Below, one piece after another: positions 53,714 through 62,149 of a stretch of 64,000 nucleotides of DNA. Position numbers and translations under genes: made by a program. Source of the stretch: Caulobacter sp. CCUG 60055 (lineage in GTDB: Bacteria > Pseudomonadota > Alphaproteobacteria > Caulobacterales > Caulobacteraceae); NCBI RefSeq assembly GCF_022750545.1, contig NZ_PUIC01000016.1:124001-188000 (forward strand). The letters run 5' to 3'. Every line of letters starts with the position of its first letter. The first letter of the stretch is position 1. The notes below the pieces were generated by a model. That model saw only the letters and a list, made by a program, of their open reading frames with translations. It had not been told where the DNA came from and did no database searches.

Positions 53714-55123
53714 TCAGCCCTCCGCCTCGGCCCGCCGGCGGGCCAGCTCGAACACGCCGCCGCCCCTCATGGGCGCCAGGTGGGCGTTGAAGGCGCGGCT
53801 GGTGCTGTCGGCGTCGTCGTCGTGACGGCCGTCGGGAAAGGCCTCCAGCGCCTCGAACCAGGCCTCGTTCCAGCCGCCGCGCAGCACGAAGACGTTGCCG
53901 GCCTCGGCCTGGGCCGAGAACGGCCCGAACCGGGTCTGTTTGTCGCCGCTCTCCACCGTGGCCCGCGCCGTGAACCCCTCCAGCAACCGGATCAGCGCCT
54001 GCCCCTGGGCCTTGCCGGCCTGGCCAGGGTCCTGGGGCAGGCTGATCTCGACGCCGGCCCCGTCCTGGACAGCCGTGTTGCGGATCAGGCTTTCGACCTT
54101 GGCGGGCGTCTCGCGGGCCCGGACATGGTCCAGCACGAAATAGCGCCCCTCGCTCGACCGCCCGATCTTGGTCCCCGCGGTCCAGTCCGGATCGTTGGTC
54201 TCCATCTTCGGCGTGCCGGCGAGGTCCCAGCCGCGGACCACGTGCAGCCCGGCCGGCGCGGCCTCGACCATCGGACACCACCCCCGCCGAAACAACAGGC
54301 CGGCGGCCGGCTTGATCTTCCAGTTGCCGCCCAGCAACCGCTCGCGCTCCACCAGCGGCAAGGCCAGAAGGTTGGCCAGATAGCCCGGATCGGCCGTGGT
54401 CAGCGCCGTGTTGTCCTCCAGGCGGGCCGGCACGAAGGTCGCGGACTTGGGCGAGCATTTCGGATGCTCGCGCCGCAACGCCTCGGCGCTCCCGGCCCAG
54501 ACCAGCCGCTCGCCGACGCGCGCGAACCAGCGCAGCACCCCCGCGCGCTCCGGAATGGGCAGGCCGCTGTCCGGGTCGATCCACCAGCGCACGAAATCGG
54601 CGACCCAGCTCTCGGCGTCGGGATTGCAGGTCGCCCGGATGTAGGGGCGCACGCCGCAGGTCGAGCGGTTTCGCGAGACCATGTACCAGAACTGTCGGGC
54701 GCTGAAATGCGTCAGCTCGTCGAAGCAGATCAGCGGAATCTGCGCGCCCTGCCAGTCGAGCACGGTCTTGTCGTGCTCGAGATGTGAAAAGCGGACGCTG
54801 GCCCCGCTGGGGAAGCGCCAGCTGAGCTGGGTCTCCAGCGACCGCCCGCCAAGGAACGGGTAGAGCCGCCCGCTTTCCTCCCAGAGGCCGCCCTCGTTGC
54901 GGACCTGCACCGTGGTCCGGCGGAAGACCACCGCCGAAAAGCCGTTTCGGCCCAGGTGGCGCAAGGGCTCCATCAGCAACGCCCAGGTCTTGCCCCCGCC
55001 CGCCGCGCCGCCATAGACGGCGATGTCGGCAGGGCTGGCCAGGAACAGCGACTGCGGGCCCGGCTGCGGGCGGATGACGTCGGTGTGGCGATCTGCACGT
55101 CCGATGATGCCGACCTCCCTCAA
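53714..55123 (-). CDS. Terminase large subunit
   Basis: About 469 residues. The ATPase Walker A-like loop AVYGGAAGGGKTWALL, Walker B with LICFDELTHFS, the coupling motif RATCNPD and the nuclease domain (RGWDLAGTPKMETNDPDWTAGTKIG, DYV-type C-terminus DDDADSTSRAFNAH) are intact. The start is unclear: no ATG or GTG lies between the previous gene and the Walker motif. TTG 55123 overlaps the small-subunit stop; AGGGAGG sits further in, before an ATC at 55111-55109, which would be a rare start. Confidence 0.88.
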   Translation of the reverse strand: MREVGIIGRADRHTDVIRPQPGPQSLFLASPADIAVYGGAAGGGKTWALLMEPLRHLGRNGFSAVVFRRTTVQVRNEGGLWEESGRLYPFLGGRSLETQLSWRFPSGASVRFSHLEHDKTVLDWQGAQIPLICFDELTHFSARQFWYMVSRNRSTCGVRPYIRATCNPDAESWVADFVRWWIDPDSGLPIPERAGVLRWFARVGERLVWAGSAEALRREHPKCSPKSATFVPARLEDNTALTTADPGYLANLLALPLVERERLLGGNWKIKPAAGLLFRRGWCPMVEAAPAGLHVVRGWDLAGTPKMETNDPDWTAGTKIGRSSEGRYFVLDHVRARETPAKVESLIRNTAVQDGAGVEISLPQDPGQAGKAQGQALIRLLEGFTARATVESGDKQTRFGPFSAQAEAGNVFVLRGGWNEAWFEALEAFPDGRHDDDADSTSRAFNAHLAPMRGGGVFELARRRAEAEG

Positions 55124-55554
55124 CTCTTGTCGTCGTCGCGTCCGTTCTCGGGCAGGGCGAAGACCACCACGGCGCCTGGCGCGCCCTTGGCGCCGGCCTC
55201 GACCTTGACCGCATCGCCATACTTGCGCGGCGCCAGGCGCGCCGACGCCCACTTGCGGGCGTCGATCCGCAGGCGGTCGCGGGCGGCGTCGCCGCTCGAA
55301 TCCGCGCCGTCGGCGATGTCTACGATCTCGTCGGCGAGGGCGTCGGCCTGAGCTTCCCGGGCGCGAGCGTACTGCTCGGCGAAGGCGGCGTCGGCCGCCA
55401 GCCAGGCGAACACGGTGCTGGCCGCCGGCATCTGCGGATCACGGCAGACGCTTCTCAGGCTTTCGCCCTCGACCAGCCGTTCGCAGATGCGCTCGGCGAT
55501 GCGGCGGGCCAGGCGTTTCGGACGCCCGTCGGCGCGGGGCGAACCAGAGTTCAT
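55120..55554 (-). CDS. Terminase small subunit
   Basis: 144 residues. A helix-turn-helix-like N-terminus (LARRIAERICERLVEGESLRSVCRDPQMPAASTVFAWLA) is followed by ADAAFAEQYARAREAQADALADEIVDIADG and ARKWASARLAPRKYGDAV, the pattern of small terminases that recognise packaging DNA. GGAGA lies five bases before ATG 55554. It is the first gene of the late block. Confidence 0.85.
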   Translation of the reverse strand: MNSGSPRADGRPKRLARRIAERICERLVEGESLRSVCRDPQMPAASTVFAWLAADAAFAEQYARAREAQADALADEIVDIADGADSSGDAARDRLRIDARKWASARLAPRKYGDAVKVEAGAKGAPGAVVVFALPENGRDDDKS

Positions 55555-55604
55555 CCGCGTCTCCGTCGATGAATGGAGACGGCCACGCCATGTCGATGGA
55601 AGGC

Positions 55605-55639
55605 CGAAAAACAAAACGCCCCGGCGAAGGCTCGGGGCG
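55605..55639 (-). terminator. Intrinsic terminator upstream of the terminase genes
   Basis: On the minus strand CGCCCCG-loop-CGGGGCG is followed by TTTTGTTTTT. It lies 51 bases before the small-terminase start, between that gene and the only upstream region where its promoter could be (55640-55752). Confidence 0.8.
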
Positions 55640-55752
55640 GCGTCGGACGCACTTGGCGACCGTGTTTATTTATACCCATTTCCGGCCCTCAGGTCAAGAT
55701 ATGGTATGTCGTCGCGATCGGTTTCGAAGATCGTCGCCCAGCCAGGAGAACC

Positions 55753-56202
55753 ATGATGTCCGATGAAGCCCGGACCGCCCGCCCGCCCGTTTCGGTCGAG
55801 GATCGCGGGCTCGGCGGCCTGCAGATGCTGGTGACGGCCGGGGCGGCGCGCTTCGTCGCGGACGAGGACGTCGCCCTCGGCGGGCTGGACCTCGGGCCCA
55901 ATCCGCACGAACTGGTGGCCGCGGGGCTGGGCGCCTGCACCACCATGACCCTGAGGCTCTACGCCCAGCGCAAGGGCTGGCCGCTCGGCCGGGTCGACGT
56001 CTCCGTGACCTGGGAGCGCCAGGCGGCCGCGACGCCGCCCGACCGGTTCCACCGCCGGATCGTCATCGGCGGCGCCCTGGACGCGGAGCAGGTGACGCGC
56101 CTGCTGGAGATCGCCGAGAAGTGCCCCGTGCACCGGCTGCTCACGGCGGGCGCCGCCATCGACACAGCGATGACGCACGACCCGGCGGCTTCGGGCGGCT
56201 AG
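55753..56202 (+). CDS. OsmC/Ohr-family protein
   Basis: 149 residues with the OsmC layout: DLGPNPHELVAAGLGACTTMTLRLYAQRKGWPL around the first reactive Cys and LLEIAEKCPVHRLL with the second. Family members reduce organic hydroperoxides with a cysteine pair; this one is closest to the YhfA/OsmC-like subgroup by its sequence around PHELV. AGGAGAACC precedes ATG 55753. It is the first chromosomal gene beyond the phage block. Confidence 0.88.
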   Translation: MMSDEARTARPPVSVEDRGLGGLQMLVTAGAARFVADEDVALGGLDLGPNPHELVAAGLGACTTMTLRLYAQRKGWPLGRVDVSVTWERQAAATPPDRFHRRIVIGGALDAEQVTRLLEIAEKCPVHRLLTAGAAIDTAMTHDPAASGG

Positions 56203-56205
56203 CGG

Positions 56206-56583
56206 CTAGGCCGCTGCGCCGATCAGGCTGATGGCGCCGACCAGTTCACGCGAATCGAACGGCTTGTTGATGAACACGGCGTCGCGATAGTCGCCGTCGA
56301 GGCCCGCGGCGCCGTAGCCGGTGGCGAACAGCACCGGCACCCCGCGCCTGCGCAGGACGTCCGCGACCGGAAACGACGGGCGGCCATCGAGGTTGACGTC
56401 CAGGATGGCGAGGTCGGCCTCGACCGTCTCGGCCATCTCCAAGGCGGCCTCTACGCCGCAGGCCACGCCCACGACGACGTGCCCCATGTCGGCCAGCACG
56501 TCCTCCATCAGCATGGCGATCATGATCTCGTCCTCGACGAGAAGCACGTTCAGCGCCCCCGACGGCGTCGCCCCAAGATCCAC
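56206..56583 (-). CDS. Single-domain response regulator paired with the HWE kinase
   Basis: 125 residues, one receiver domain: acidic pair in LLVEDEIMI, phospho-acceptor Asp in DLAILDVNLDG, conserved Thr in VLFATGYG and Lys in FINKPFD. No output domain. It starts with GTG three bases after the kinase stop, so the kinase is its likely phosphodonor. Confidence 0.9.
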   Translation of the reverse strand: MDLGATPSGALNVLLVEDEIMIAMLMEDVLADMGHVVVGVACGVEAALEMAETVEADLAILDVNLDGRPSFPVADVLRRRGVPVLFATGYGAAGLDGDYRDAVFINKPFDSRELVGAISLIGAAA

Positions 56584-56586
56584 CGC

Positions 56587-59079
56587 TCAGCCCTCTTCCG
56601 CGATCGGCGCCTCGAGGACGCACTCGACGCCCTGAGGATGGTAGGTAACACGCGCCGAGCCTCCGAGTTCCGTGGCGAGGCCCTTTTCGATCAACCGGGA
56701 GCCGAAACCCTTGCGCGTCGGAGGCGTCACTGGCGGACCGCCGCTCTCGCGCCAGGTCAGGTGAAGACGCCGGCCCTGTTTGAACCAGCTGACAGAAACC
56801 TCGCCCGTCTCGCCCGACAAGGCGCCGTACTTCACCGCGTTGGTGGCCAGTTCATGCAGAGCCATCGACAGGGACACCGCCGTCTTGGGCGACAGGCGCA
56901 CCTCCGGCCCCTCCAACTCGAACCGATTGCTCTGCTGGTTCGAGTGCGAGGCCACCACCACGGCCAGCACCTGCTGCAGATCGGCGCCTTCCCAGTTCTC
57001 GGCGGTCAGCACGTCGTGCGCCTTGGCCAGCGCGACCAGCCGGGCGTCGAACGCGGCGCGAGCCTCGTCGAGGTTCCGCGCGTTGCGGAAGGTCTGCATG
57101 GCCACCGCCTGCACCATGGCCAGCGAGTTCTTCACCCGATGGTTCAGCTCGTTGACCAGCAGCCGCAGATGCTCCTCGCTGCGCTTGCGCGCGGTGATGT
57201 CCAGGGTGGTGCCGGTGACGCGGACCGCGACGCCTTCCTCGTCGAACACCACTATGCCCCGCGCGGCGACCCAACGCTCGACGCCGTCGCAATAGCCGAA
57301 GATCCGATACTCGATATCGTATTCGTCCCGCCGCGCCGGGTCGGTCGCCCGGCGGAACCGGTCGCGCACGGCCTCGCGATCCTCGGGGTGGATCATCTCG
57401 ACCATGTCGGCCAGGGTCATCTCGACGCCCAGGGGCACGTCGAACATCTGATGGCAGCGGTCGGACGCCGACAGCCGCCGGGTGGTCAGGTCGAGGTCCC
57501 AGGCGCCCAGATCGGTGGCGGCTATCGCCAGGGCCAGTTGATGTTCGGCCTCCGACCGCACCAGGATCTCGCGTTGGGCGGCGTGGTGCCGGCTGGCGTT
57601 GTCCATGGCCACGGCGGTCTGGCGGGTGAGCACGACCAGGGCCTGCTCGTCGACGTCGGCGAAGGCTTCTCCCGCCGGGCGCGCGAGAATCAGCGCCCCG
57701 ATCAGCCGCCCGGCCTGAGACAGCACCGGCGCGGCCACCCCGCTACGGACGGGGAGCTCCTTCTGCAGGGCGGCCAGGAACGACCGCCTGTCGCGTCGCC
57801 GCGCCTCGGCCGGACTCGCCGTGTCGATGCGGATCACCTCGCCGCGGAACAGGGGTTCGAAAGCCGTCCAGCCGGCGGCCTCGATCAGCTCCGCCGCCAG
57901 GACGGCGTCCACCCCGCTGGCGGCCGACACGCGCAAGGGACCGCCTTCTCGGCCGCCCCCGGCGACAAGGAATATCCCGACCTCGGCGCCGGTCAGCTCG
58001 CGGCCCGCATCGGCCGCCGTCTGCGCCAAACCGCCGACGTCCAGCTGCCCCGCGAACCGTGCGGCGGCGTGGTTCAGCAGCTCCAGCCGCCGCTGATGCT
58101 CGATCAGGGCCAGGTCGGCGCGGCGGCGCTCGGTGTTGTCGACGCCCTCGATGAAGACGCCCACCACGGCGTCGTCCCGCTTGATCGGCTGAAGGACGAA
58201 ATCGAGCCAGCGCTCCTCGATCCGCCCGTCCGCCGGACGGCGCAGCCCCAGCGCCATGCCCTGCCCGACGAACGGCTTGCCGCTGGCGAACACTTCGTCG
58301 AGCAGCTTCAGGTAGCCCTGGCTCTCCAGTTCGGGGAGAACCTCGCGGATCTCGCGGCCGACCACGTCGCGGCCGCCCAGCAATCGCAACGCCGGCGGGT
58401 TGACCAACTGGAAGGCGTGGTTGGGGCCGCGCAGCACCGCCATGTAGCTGGGCGCCTGATCGAACAGCTCCTGCAGGAACGCCGCGTCGAGGGCCTGGCG
58501 GCGTTCGGCCTGACGCGCGGCGTCGCGCTCGCGGGCCAGCTCGGCGTTCAACTCCAGCAGCCGCTCCTCGCTGTCGCGCAGCCGCTCGGCGTCCGTCCGT
58601 TGGCGGGTGACGTCGTCGAAGATCGCCAGAACGCCGCCGGGCCGACCATCCTCGCCTTCGACGGGGGAGATCGAGCAGCGCAGCCAGGTGACGCGGTCGA
58701 GGACGTCGCGCACGGCGATCAGCATGCGCTCGCCGCCTTCGACGGCGGAACCGGTCTGCGCCCGTCGCACGGCCGACCCGACCTGCTCCCAGACATCCTC
58801 CAGGCCGTCCCCGGCCCGCCGCCCCATCGCCGAGCCCGCGCGGGCCCCGCCGACCATGCGGGCGAAGGCGTCGTTGTGCAGCCGGGTCAACTCGCCGCCC
58901 CACCACAACGCCATCGGCTGGCCGGCGTTGAAGATCAGGCGGACGCCGAACCGCAGCTCCTGCGGCCAGATTTCGGGCGGCCCCAAGGCGGTGGCGGCCC
59001 AGTCATGCGCGCGCGCGAGCTTGCCCGTCTCGCCGCCGCCGGCGAGGAACCGCGGGTGATCGTAGATCGCGCCATCCAT
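56587..59079 (-). CDS. HWE-family sensor histidine kinase (PAS-PAS-GAF-PAS)
   Basis: A soluble 830-residue kinase. It has an N-terminal PAS-like region, a second PAS (FDQAPSYMAVLRGPNHAFQLVNPPAL), a GAF domain (about 325-480), a PAC-containing third PAS (YDIEYRIFGYCDGVERWVAARG) and the HWE core: phospho-acceptor His in NELNHRVKNSLAMVQ, N-box MALHELATNAVKYGAL and the WxE of LTWRESGGPPV. No membrane helix is seen, so signals are cytoplasmic, perhaps light, redox or small molecules. It forms an operon with the receiver gene. Confidence 0.92.
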   Translation of the reverse strand: MDGAIYDHPRFLAGGGETGKLARAHDWAATALGPPEIWPQELRFGVRLIFNAGQPMALWWGGELTRLHNDAFARMVGGARAGSAMGRRAGDGLEDVWEQVGSAVRRAQTGSAVEGGERMLIAVRDVLDRVTWLRCSISPVEGEDGRPGGVLAIFDDVTRQRTDAERLRDSEERLLELNAELARERDAARQAERRQALDAAFLQELFDQAPSYMAVLRGPNHAFQLVNPPALRLLGGRDVVGREIREVLPELESQGYLKLLDEVFASGKPFVGQGMALGLRRPADGRIEERWLDFVLQPIKRDDAVVGVFIEGVDNTERRRADLALIEHQRRLELLNHAAARFAGQLDVGGLAQTAADAGRELTGAEVGIFLVAGGGREGGPLRVSAASGVDAVLAAELIEAAGWTAFEPLFRGEVIRIDTASPAEARRRDRRSFLAALQKELPVRSGVAAPVLSQAGRLIGALILARPAGEAFADVDEQALVVLTRQTAVAMDNASRHHAAQREILVRSEAEHQLALAIAATDLGAWDLDLTTRRLSASDRCHQMFDVPLGVEMTLADMVEMIHPEDREAVRDRFRRATDPARRDEYDIEYRIFGYCDGVERWVAARGIVVFDEEGVAVRVTGTTLDITARKRSEEHLRLLVNELNHRVKNSLAMVQAVAMQTFRNARNLDEARAAFDARLVALAKAHDVLTAENWEGADLQQVLAVVVASHSNQQSNRFELEGPEVRLSPKTAVSLSMALHELATNAVKYGALSGETGEVSVSWFKQGRRLHLTWRESGGPPVTPPTRKGFGSRLIEKGLATELGGSARVTYHPQGVECVLEAPIAEEG

Positions 59080-59175
59080 CGCCCGGACACCCTAGTGCGA
59101 AGTCGATCCGGGGGGAAACCATCTTGACGGGAATCCGCCCATGCCGAAGCGAGCGCCAAGCGTTACAGGGGTTGT

Positions 59176-59424
59176 TCAGCCGAACAGGTAAAGCCCCTCC
59201 CCGTCCCCCTGCGGCGGATGGGCGGCGTAGCTGGCGTGCGCTTCCCTCGCGCCGCAGCGGCAACGGAAACGACGCCCCGCCGCGGCTTCGCTCGGCCACT
59301 GGGTCCGCCTTGGTCCGAACAGGGTCTGCGGATCGAAACTGGCGCTCGCGCCGCAGCGCGCGTTGAAACAACGGACGACGAGATAGGCGGCCGGGGCCGG
59401 CGCGACGGATGAGGCTGCGGACAT
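59176..59424 (-). CDS. Small Cys-containing hypothetical protein
   Basis: 82 residues with two cysteine pairs (VVRCFNARCGAS and RRFRCRCGAREA) about 40 residues apart, suggesting a zinc ribbon. No family recognised. ATG 59424 fits the start of the conserved-looking part; the frame is open further upstream. Confidence 0.6.
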   Translation of the reverse strand: MSAASSVAPAPAAYLVVRCFNARCGASASFDPQTLFGPRRTQWPSEAAAGRRFRCRCGAREAHASYAAHPPQGDGEGLYLFG

Positions 59425-59731
59425 GCGCCGATAGTGGCCGGATTCGGCGCGGCCTCGCCAACCCCTCGACCATCGCCCGACGCGATTCTCCACAGCGTTC
59501 GGGCCGGCCGGCGTCGGCAGCGCCCCGGGGGAACTTCAGTCATCCTTGGAGAAATGCGCGCGCCAACGCCCAGGCGACGGGCGGCCGCGCTCTTGGTCGC
59601 TACGTGCGAACGTCCATTCGGGCGCGCTTAGGCGCGATCGCGCGCCAGCCGATAGACGCCCAGAGGCGTCGCCCTCTCAGGCGAACGCCTCCTCGCGACC
59701 ATTGAGATCAATACCTCAAGGGCTGTCGTCG
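59425..59731. other. Intergenic region with small hairpins
   Basis: No gene-like frame. GACGCC-CAGA-GGCGTC and AGGCG-AA-CGCCT hairpins lie at about 59653-59690. AGGGCTG...CAGCCCT (59717-59738) overlaps the psiF-like stop and may terminate that gene. Confidence 0.4.
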
Positions 59732-60178
59732 TCAGCCCTTCAAGCAACTCGACGAGAAGGCTTTATAGGTGGTCTTGGACTTGTCGGCCGCCGACATGGC
59801 GTTCCACTTGGAGGCGCAAGCCTTCATCTTGTTGTTCTGCGAGTTTCCGCCAGCCGCCGGAGCGGTCGCGGTGGGCGCCGGGGCGGTGGCGGCCATGGCC
59901 GTCTTGCCCGACATGCAGTCGCTCGAATAGGCCTTGTAGGTGGTCTTCTTCTTGTCGGCCGCCGACATCGCCTTCCAGCTGGCGGCGCAGGTCTTCATCT
60001 TATTGGAGCCGCTGTTCGCGCTCTTGGTCGCGGCGGCGGGCGCGGCCGTCGTCGCAGGCGCGGCGGTGCTTGTCTTGGCCGGCTTGGCTGCGGGCGCAGC
60101 CGTGGTCGCGGATTGCGCGGCCAGGACCGGAGTGCTGACGATCGCAGCCGCGGCTGCAGCCAGTAAAAGCAGGCGCAT
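59732..60178 (-). CDS. PsiF-repeat exported protein
   Basis: 148 residues: signal peptide (1-20, ending LA), an Ala/Thr/Lys-rich linker and two PsiF repeats of the form KMKxCAxxWxAMSAADKxKTTYKAxSSxC, each with two cysteines. PsiF-type proteins are phosphate-starvation inducible in enterobacteria; no Pho box was seen here. AGGAGAGAC precedes ATG 60178. Likely periplasmic, function unknown. Confidence 0.85.
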   Translation of the reverse strand: MRLLLLAAAAAAIVSTPVLAAQSATTAAPAAKPAKTSTAAPATTAAPAAATKSANSGSNKMKTCAASWKAMSAADKKKTTYKAYSSDCMSGKTAMAATAPAPTATAPAAGGNSQNNKMKACASKWNAMSAADKSKTTYKAFSSSCLKG

Positions 60179-60342
60179 TAGTCTCTCCTCTTGAGTTACC
60201 CCCCGGAAACACGAGCCTACTCGGACTGGAACCAACCGCCAAGAGCGCGTCATGGGACCGCGCCGCGACCCGACATTTGTCATGGATCGCTTTGCGGAAC
60301 CTGGCGTTGATATCCTCGCTGACGAACAGACGAGGGGCGGCC

Positions 60343-60510
60343 ATGCGGACTGTTTCCATAAGACCCTGGGGCGCGCCCTTGCTGGACGCGGCGCGACGGC
60401 ATCAGGCGGACTGCGACTGCTGGATGTGCGCGTCGCGGCCGCGCGCCTGGTCGAGCGCGCGCCGGCCCAGGGACGGTCAGGACGATCGCGACGCGTCCGC
60501 CCGGGCGTGA
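60343..60510 (+). CDS. Possible small Cys-rich protein
   Basis: 55 codons with GAGGGGCGG five bases upstream of ATG 60343. It encodes HQADCDCWMCASRP, a compact cysteine cluster, in a basic peptide. No family recognised, and the codon pattern does not clearly support coding. Confidence 0.3.
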   Translation: MRTVSIRPWGAPLLDAARRHQADCDCWMCASRPRAWSSARRPRDGQDDRDASARA

Positions 60511-60536
60511 GGTCGCCGCCACGGCGCTTGGGCCGC

Positions 60537-60812
60537 CTATTGCGCGTGGGGCGCGGTCGGAAACTCCGACTTGGGCAGATGCCCGACGCCCTCGCTGCGC
60601 GGCCGCAACAGGTAATAGCCGACCACGCCCACGACCACGGCTGTCGCCAGACCGCCGAGGAACCCGCCGCTGGTGCAGAACCAGACCGTCAGGAACGGCA
60701 GGATCACCGCCAAGGACCACATCGTCCATCGGATCAGTTGATTGAAATGATGGTAGGTTTCCGCGTGGGCCGGCAGATCGACTTCGCTCGCCGTATGCAC
60801 GTCTTCAGCCAT
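60537..60812 (-). CDS. aa3-type cytochrome c oxidase subunit IV-like protein
   Basis: 91 residues. The opening DLPAHAETYHHFNQLIRWTMWSL is the bacterial aa3-oxidase subunit IV signature; one or two helices (LAVILPFLTVWFCT and GLATAVVVGVVGYYLL) follow. It would stabilise the oxidase core in the inner membrane. It is apart from other oxidase genes. GGGGAGCCC precedes ATG 60812. Confidence 0.82.
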   Translation of the reverse strand: MAEDVHTASEVDLPAHAETYHHFNQLIRWTMWSLAVILPFLTVWFCTSGGFLGGLATAVVVGVVGYYLLRPRSEGVGHLPKSEFPTAPHAQ

Positions 60813-60946
60813 GACCGGGCTCCCCTTGCATGGGCTTGACTGGAAAACGGGCGCCCCGCGCCAAGGTTCCCGCGCCGGCGGCCGCTCGACCTGAAACCGT
60901 CGTGTGCAATAGGGTCGAACGCGCCCCGTGTTCCTGGAGCCCCTGG

Positions 60947-61984
60947 ATGAAGCCTTCCCCGGCCCTGCTCGCCCTGAGCGTCGCCCTCGCCGCCAACCTC
61001 GCTCTCGGCGGGGCCGCCTTGTCCCAGGGCTCGCGCACATCGGCGCCCGCCGACGCGGCGCTGAGCGCGCTCAAGCCCGGCCAGTTCATCTGGAGCCCGC
61101 AGGTGGCGCCGGACGGCCCGCTGGTCGTCCTGGTCGACCTGCATCTGCAACAGGCCTACGTCTACCGCAACGGCGTGCGGATCGGCACGACCACCATCTC
61201 GAGCGGCCGCAAGGGGCATGAGACCCCCACCGGCGTGTTCACCATCCTTCAGAAGGACGCCGACCACCGGTCGAACAAGTACAACAACGCCGCCATGCCG
61301 TTCATGGAGAGGCTGACCTGGGACGGCGTCGCGCTGCACGCCGGGGGCCTGCCGGGCTATCCGTCCAGCCACGGTTGCGTCCATCTGCCGATCGCCTTCG
61401 CCCGGGAGCTGTTCGCCGCCACCAAGACCGGCATGACGGTGGTCATCGTCGATGGCGCCGCCGCGCCGCGGCTGGAGGCCAGCGCGGTGATGACCGCCTA
61501 TGACGCCAAGTCGGGCGAGCGCCTGCCGCAGGAGACCGGCCTGGCGGAAGGGCAGAGCTATCGCTGGCGGCCCGACATCGCTCCCAGCGGGCCGGTGACG
61601 GTGATCATCAGCGGCGCGGATAGGCGGGTGGTGGTCAGCCGCAACGGCAAGGAGATCGGCCGGGCCCGACTGAAGGTCGAGGGCGACGCGCCGCTGGGGA
61701 CGCACGCCCTGGTGCTGATGGACGGCGCCCAGCCCGGCGAGAACCCGTTCCTGCCCGGCCGCCCCAACCCCAACTGGATGCATCTCGACCTGCCGGGCCC
61801 CGGCGACGCCGCCGGAACCCCGCCCGATCCGGCCATCGTCTCGCGACTCAGCGTCTCGCAGGATTTCGCCAGACTGGTGTTCGACATCCTGCGCCCAGGA
61901 GCCACCGTGCTGGTCACCGACGACGCGATTCTGCCGCAGACCAGCGGCCAGAGCCTCAAAATTCTGGACGTCGGCACGAAATGA
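60947..61984 (+). CDS. L,D-transpeptidase (YkuD) with C-terminal extension
   Basis: 345 residues: a signal peptide (about 1-26), the YkuD domain with VVLVDLHLQQAYVYRNG, SSGRKGHETPTGVFTILQKD and catalytic SSHGCVHLP, then about 170 residues beginning with a second beta-rich segment (VTVIISGADRRVVVSRNGKEIG), like a duplicated half domain without the Cys. It acts on peptidoglycan in the periplasm. GGAG precedes ATG 60947. Confidence 0.9.
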   Translation: MKPSPALLALSVALAANLALGGAALSQGSRTSAPADAALSALKPGQFIWSPQVAPDGPLVVLVDLHLQQAYVYRNGVRIGTTTISSGRKGHETPTGVFTILQKDADHRSNKYNNAAMPFMERLTWDGVALHAGGLPGYPSSHGCVHLPIAFARELFAATKTGMTVVIVDGAAAPRLEASAVMTAYDAKSGERLPQETGLAEGQSYRWRPDIAPSGPVTVIISGADRRVVVSRNGKEIGRARLKVEGDAPLGTHALVLMDGAQPGENPFLPGRPNPNWMHLDLPGPGDAAGTPPDPAIVSRLSVSQDFARLVFDILRPGATVLVTDDAILPQTSGQSLKILDVGTK

Positions 61985-62077
61985 ACCCGCCCTGCCCGCA
62001 GTCGGGCACGAAAAATGCGGCCTCGATCAAGAAAATGGTCGCCCCGCCCTTGCATCCCTCGCGAATGGGCTTATTTC

Positions 62078-62149
62078 ACGCCCTGCCCTTCTTGGGCGTT
62101 TCCTCCCTATGACTTCAGGCCGCGCCGGCGACGGCGCGGCCTTTTTTTC
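62078..62149 (+). ncRNA. mmgR: mmgR/suhB-family small RNA
   Basis: The core GGGCGTTTCCTCCCTATGACTTC carries the unpaired UUUCCUCCCU signature of the alphaproteobacterial mmgR/suhB sRNA. A 5' hairpin (CGCCC...GGGCG) precedes it and a perfect 10-bp terminator stem (AGGCCGCGCC/GGCGCGGCCT) with seven T follows, giving about 72 nt, near the 77 nt of the Sinorhizobium RNA. CTTGCA at 62049-62054 and CTTATT nearby could be the promoter. Its CCUCC core suggests pairing with ribosome-binding sites. The 5' end is estimated. Confidence 0.75.
62117..62148. terminator. Strong terminator of the small RNA
   Basis: AGGCCGCGCC-GGCGAC-GGCGCGGCCT followed by TTTTTT. The T-run abuts the stop codon of the convergent receiver gene, so the stem may also end that transcript. 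Confidence 0.9.

Larger units (their letters stand above)
32931..55554 (-). mobile_element. Late-gene-only siphophage/GTA-like element
   Basis: A 22.6-kb block on the minus strand runs from small terminase (right) through head, neck, tail and lysis genes to spanins (left). Order in the tail half (tube, chaperones, tape measure, DUF2460, DUF2163, NlpC/P60, tip) is the one known from gene transfer agents and related siphophages. Chromosomal genes flank it on both sides and no integrase, repressor, excisionase, replication or antitermination gene lies inside. No flanking direct repeats were seen by eye. It is either a decayed prophage or a domesticated particle; the broken tape measure favours decay. 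Confidence 0.8.

Noticed and set aside
32931-55554. Identification as an orthologue of the Rhodobacter or known Caulobacter GTA
   Set aside because: Only the tail gene order agrees; the capsid and XkdF-like protease differ from the Rhodobacter GTA proteins as remembered, and the tape measure is broken. A search is needed before using the name.
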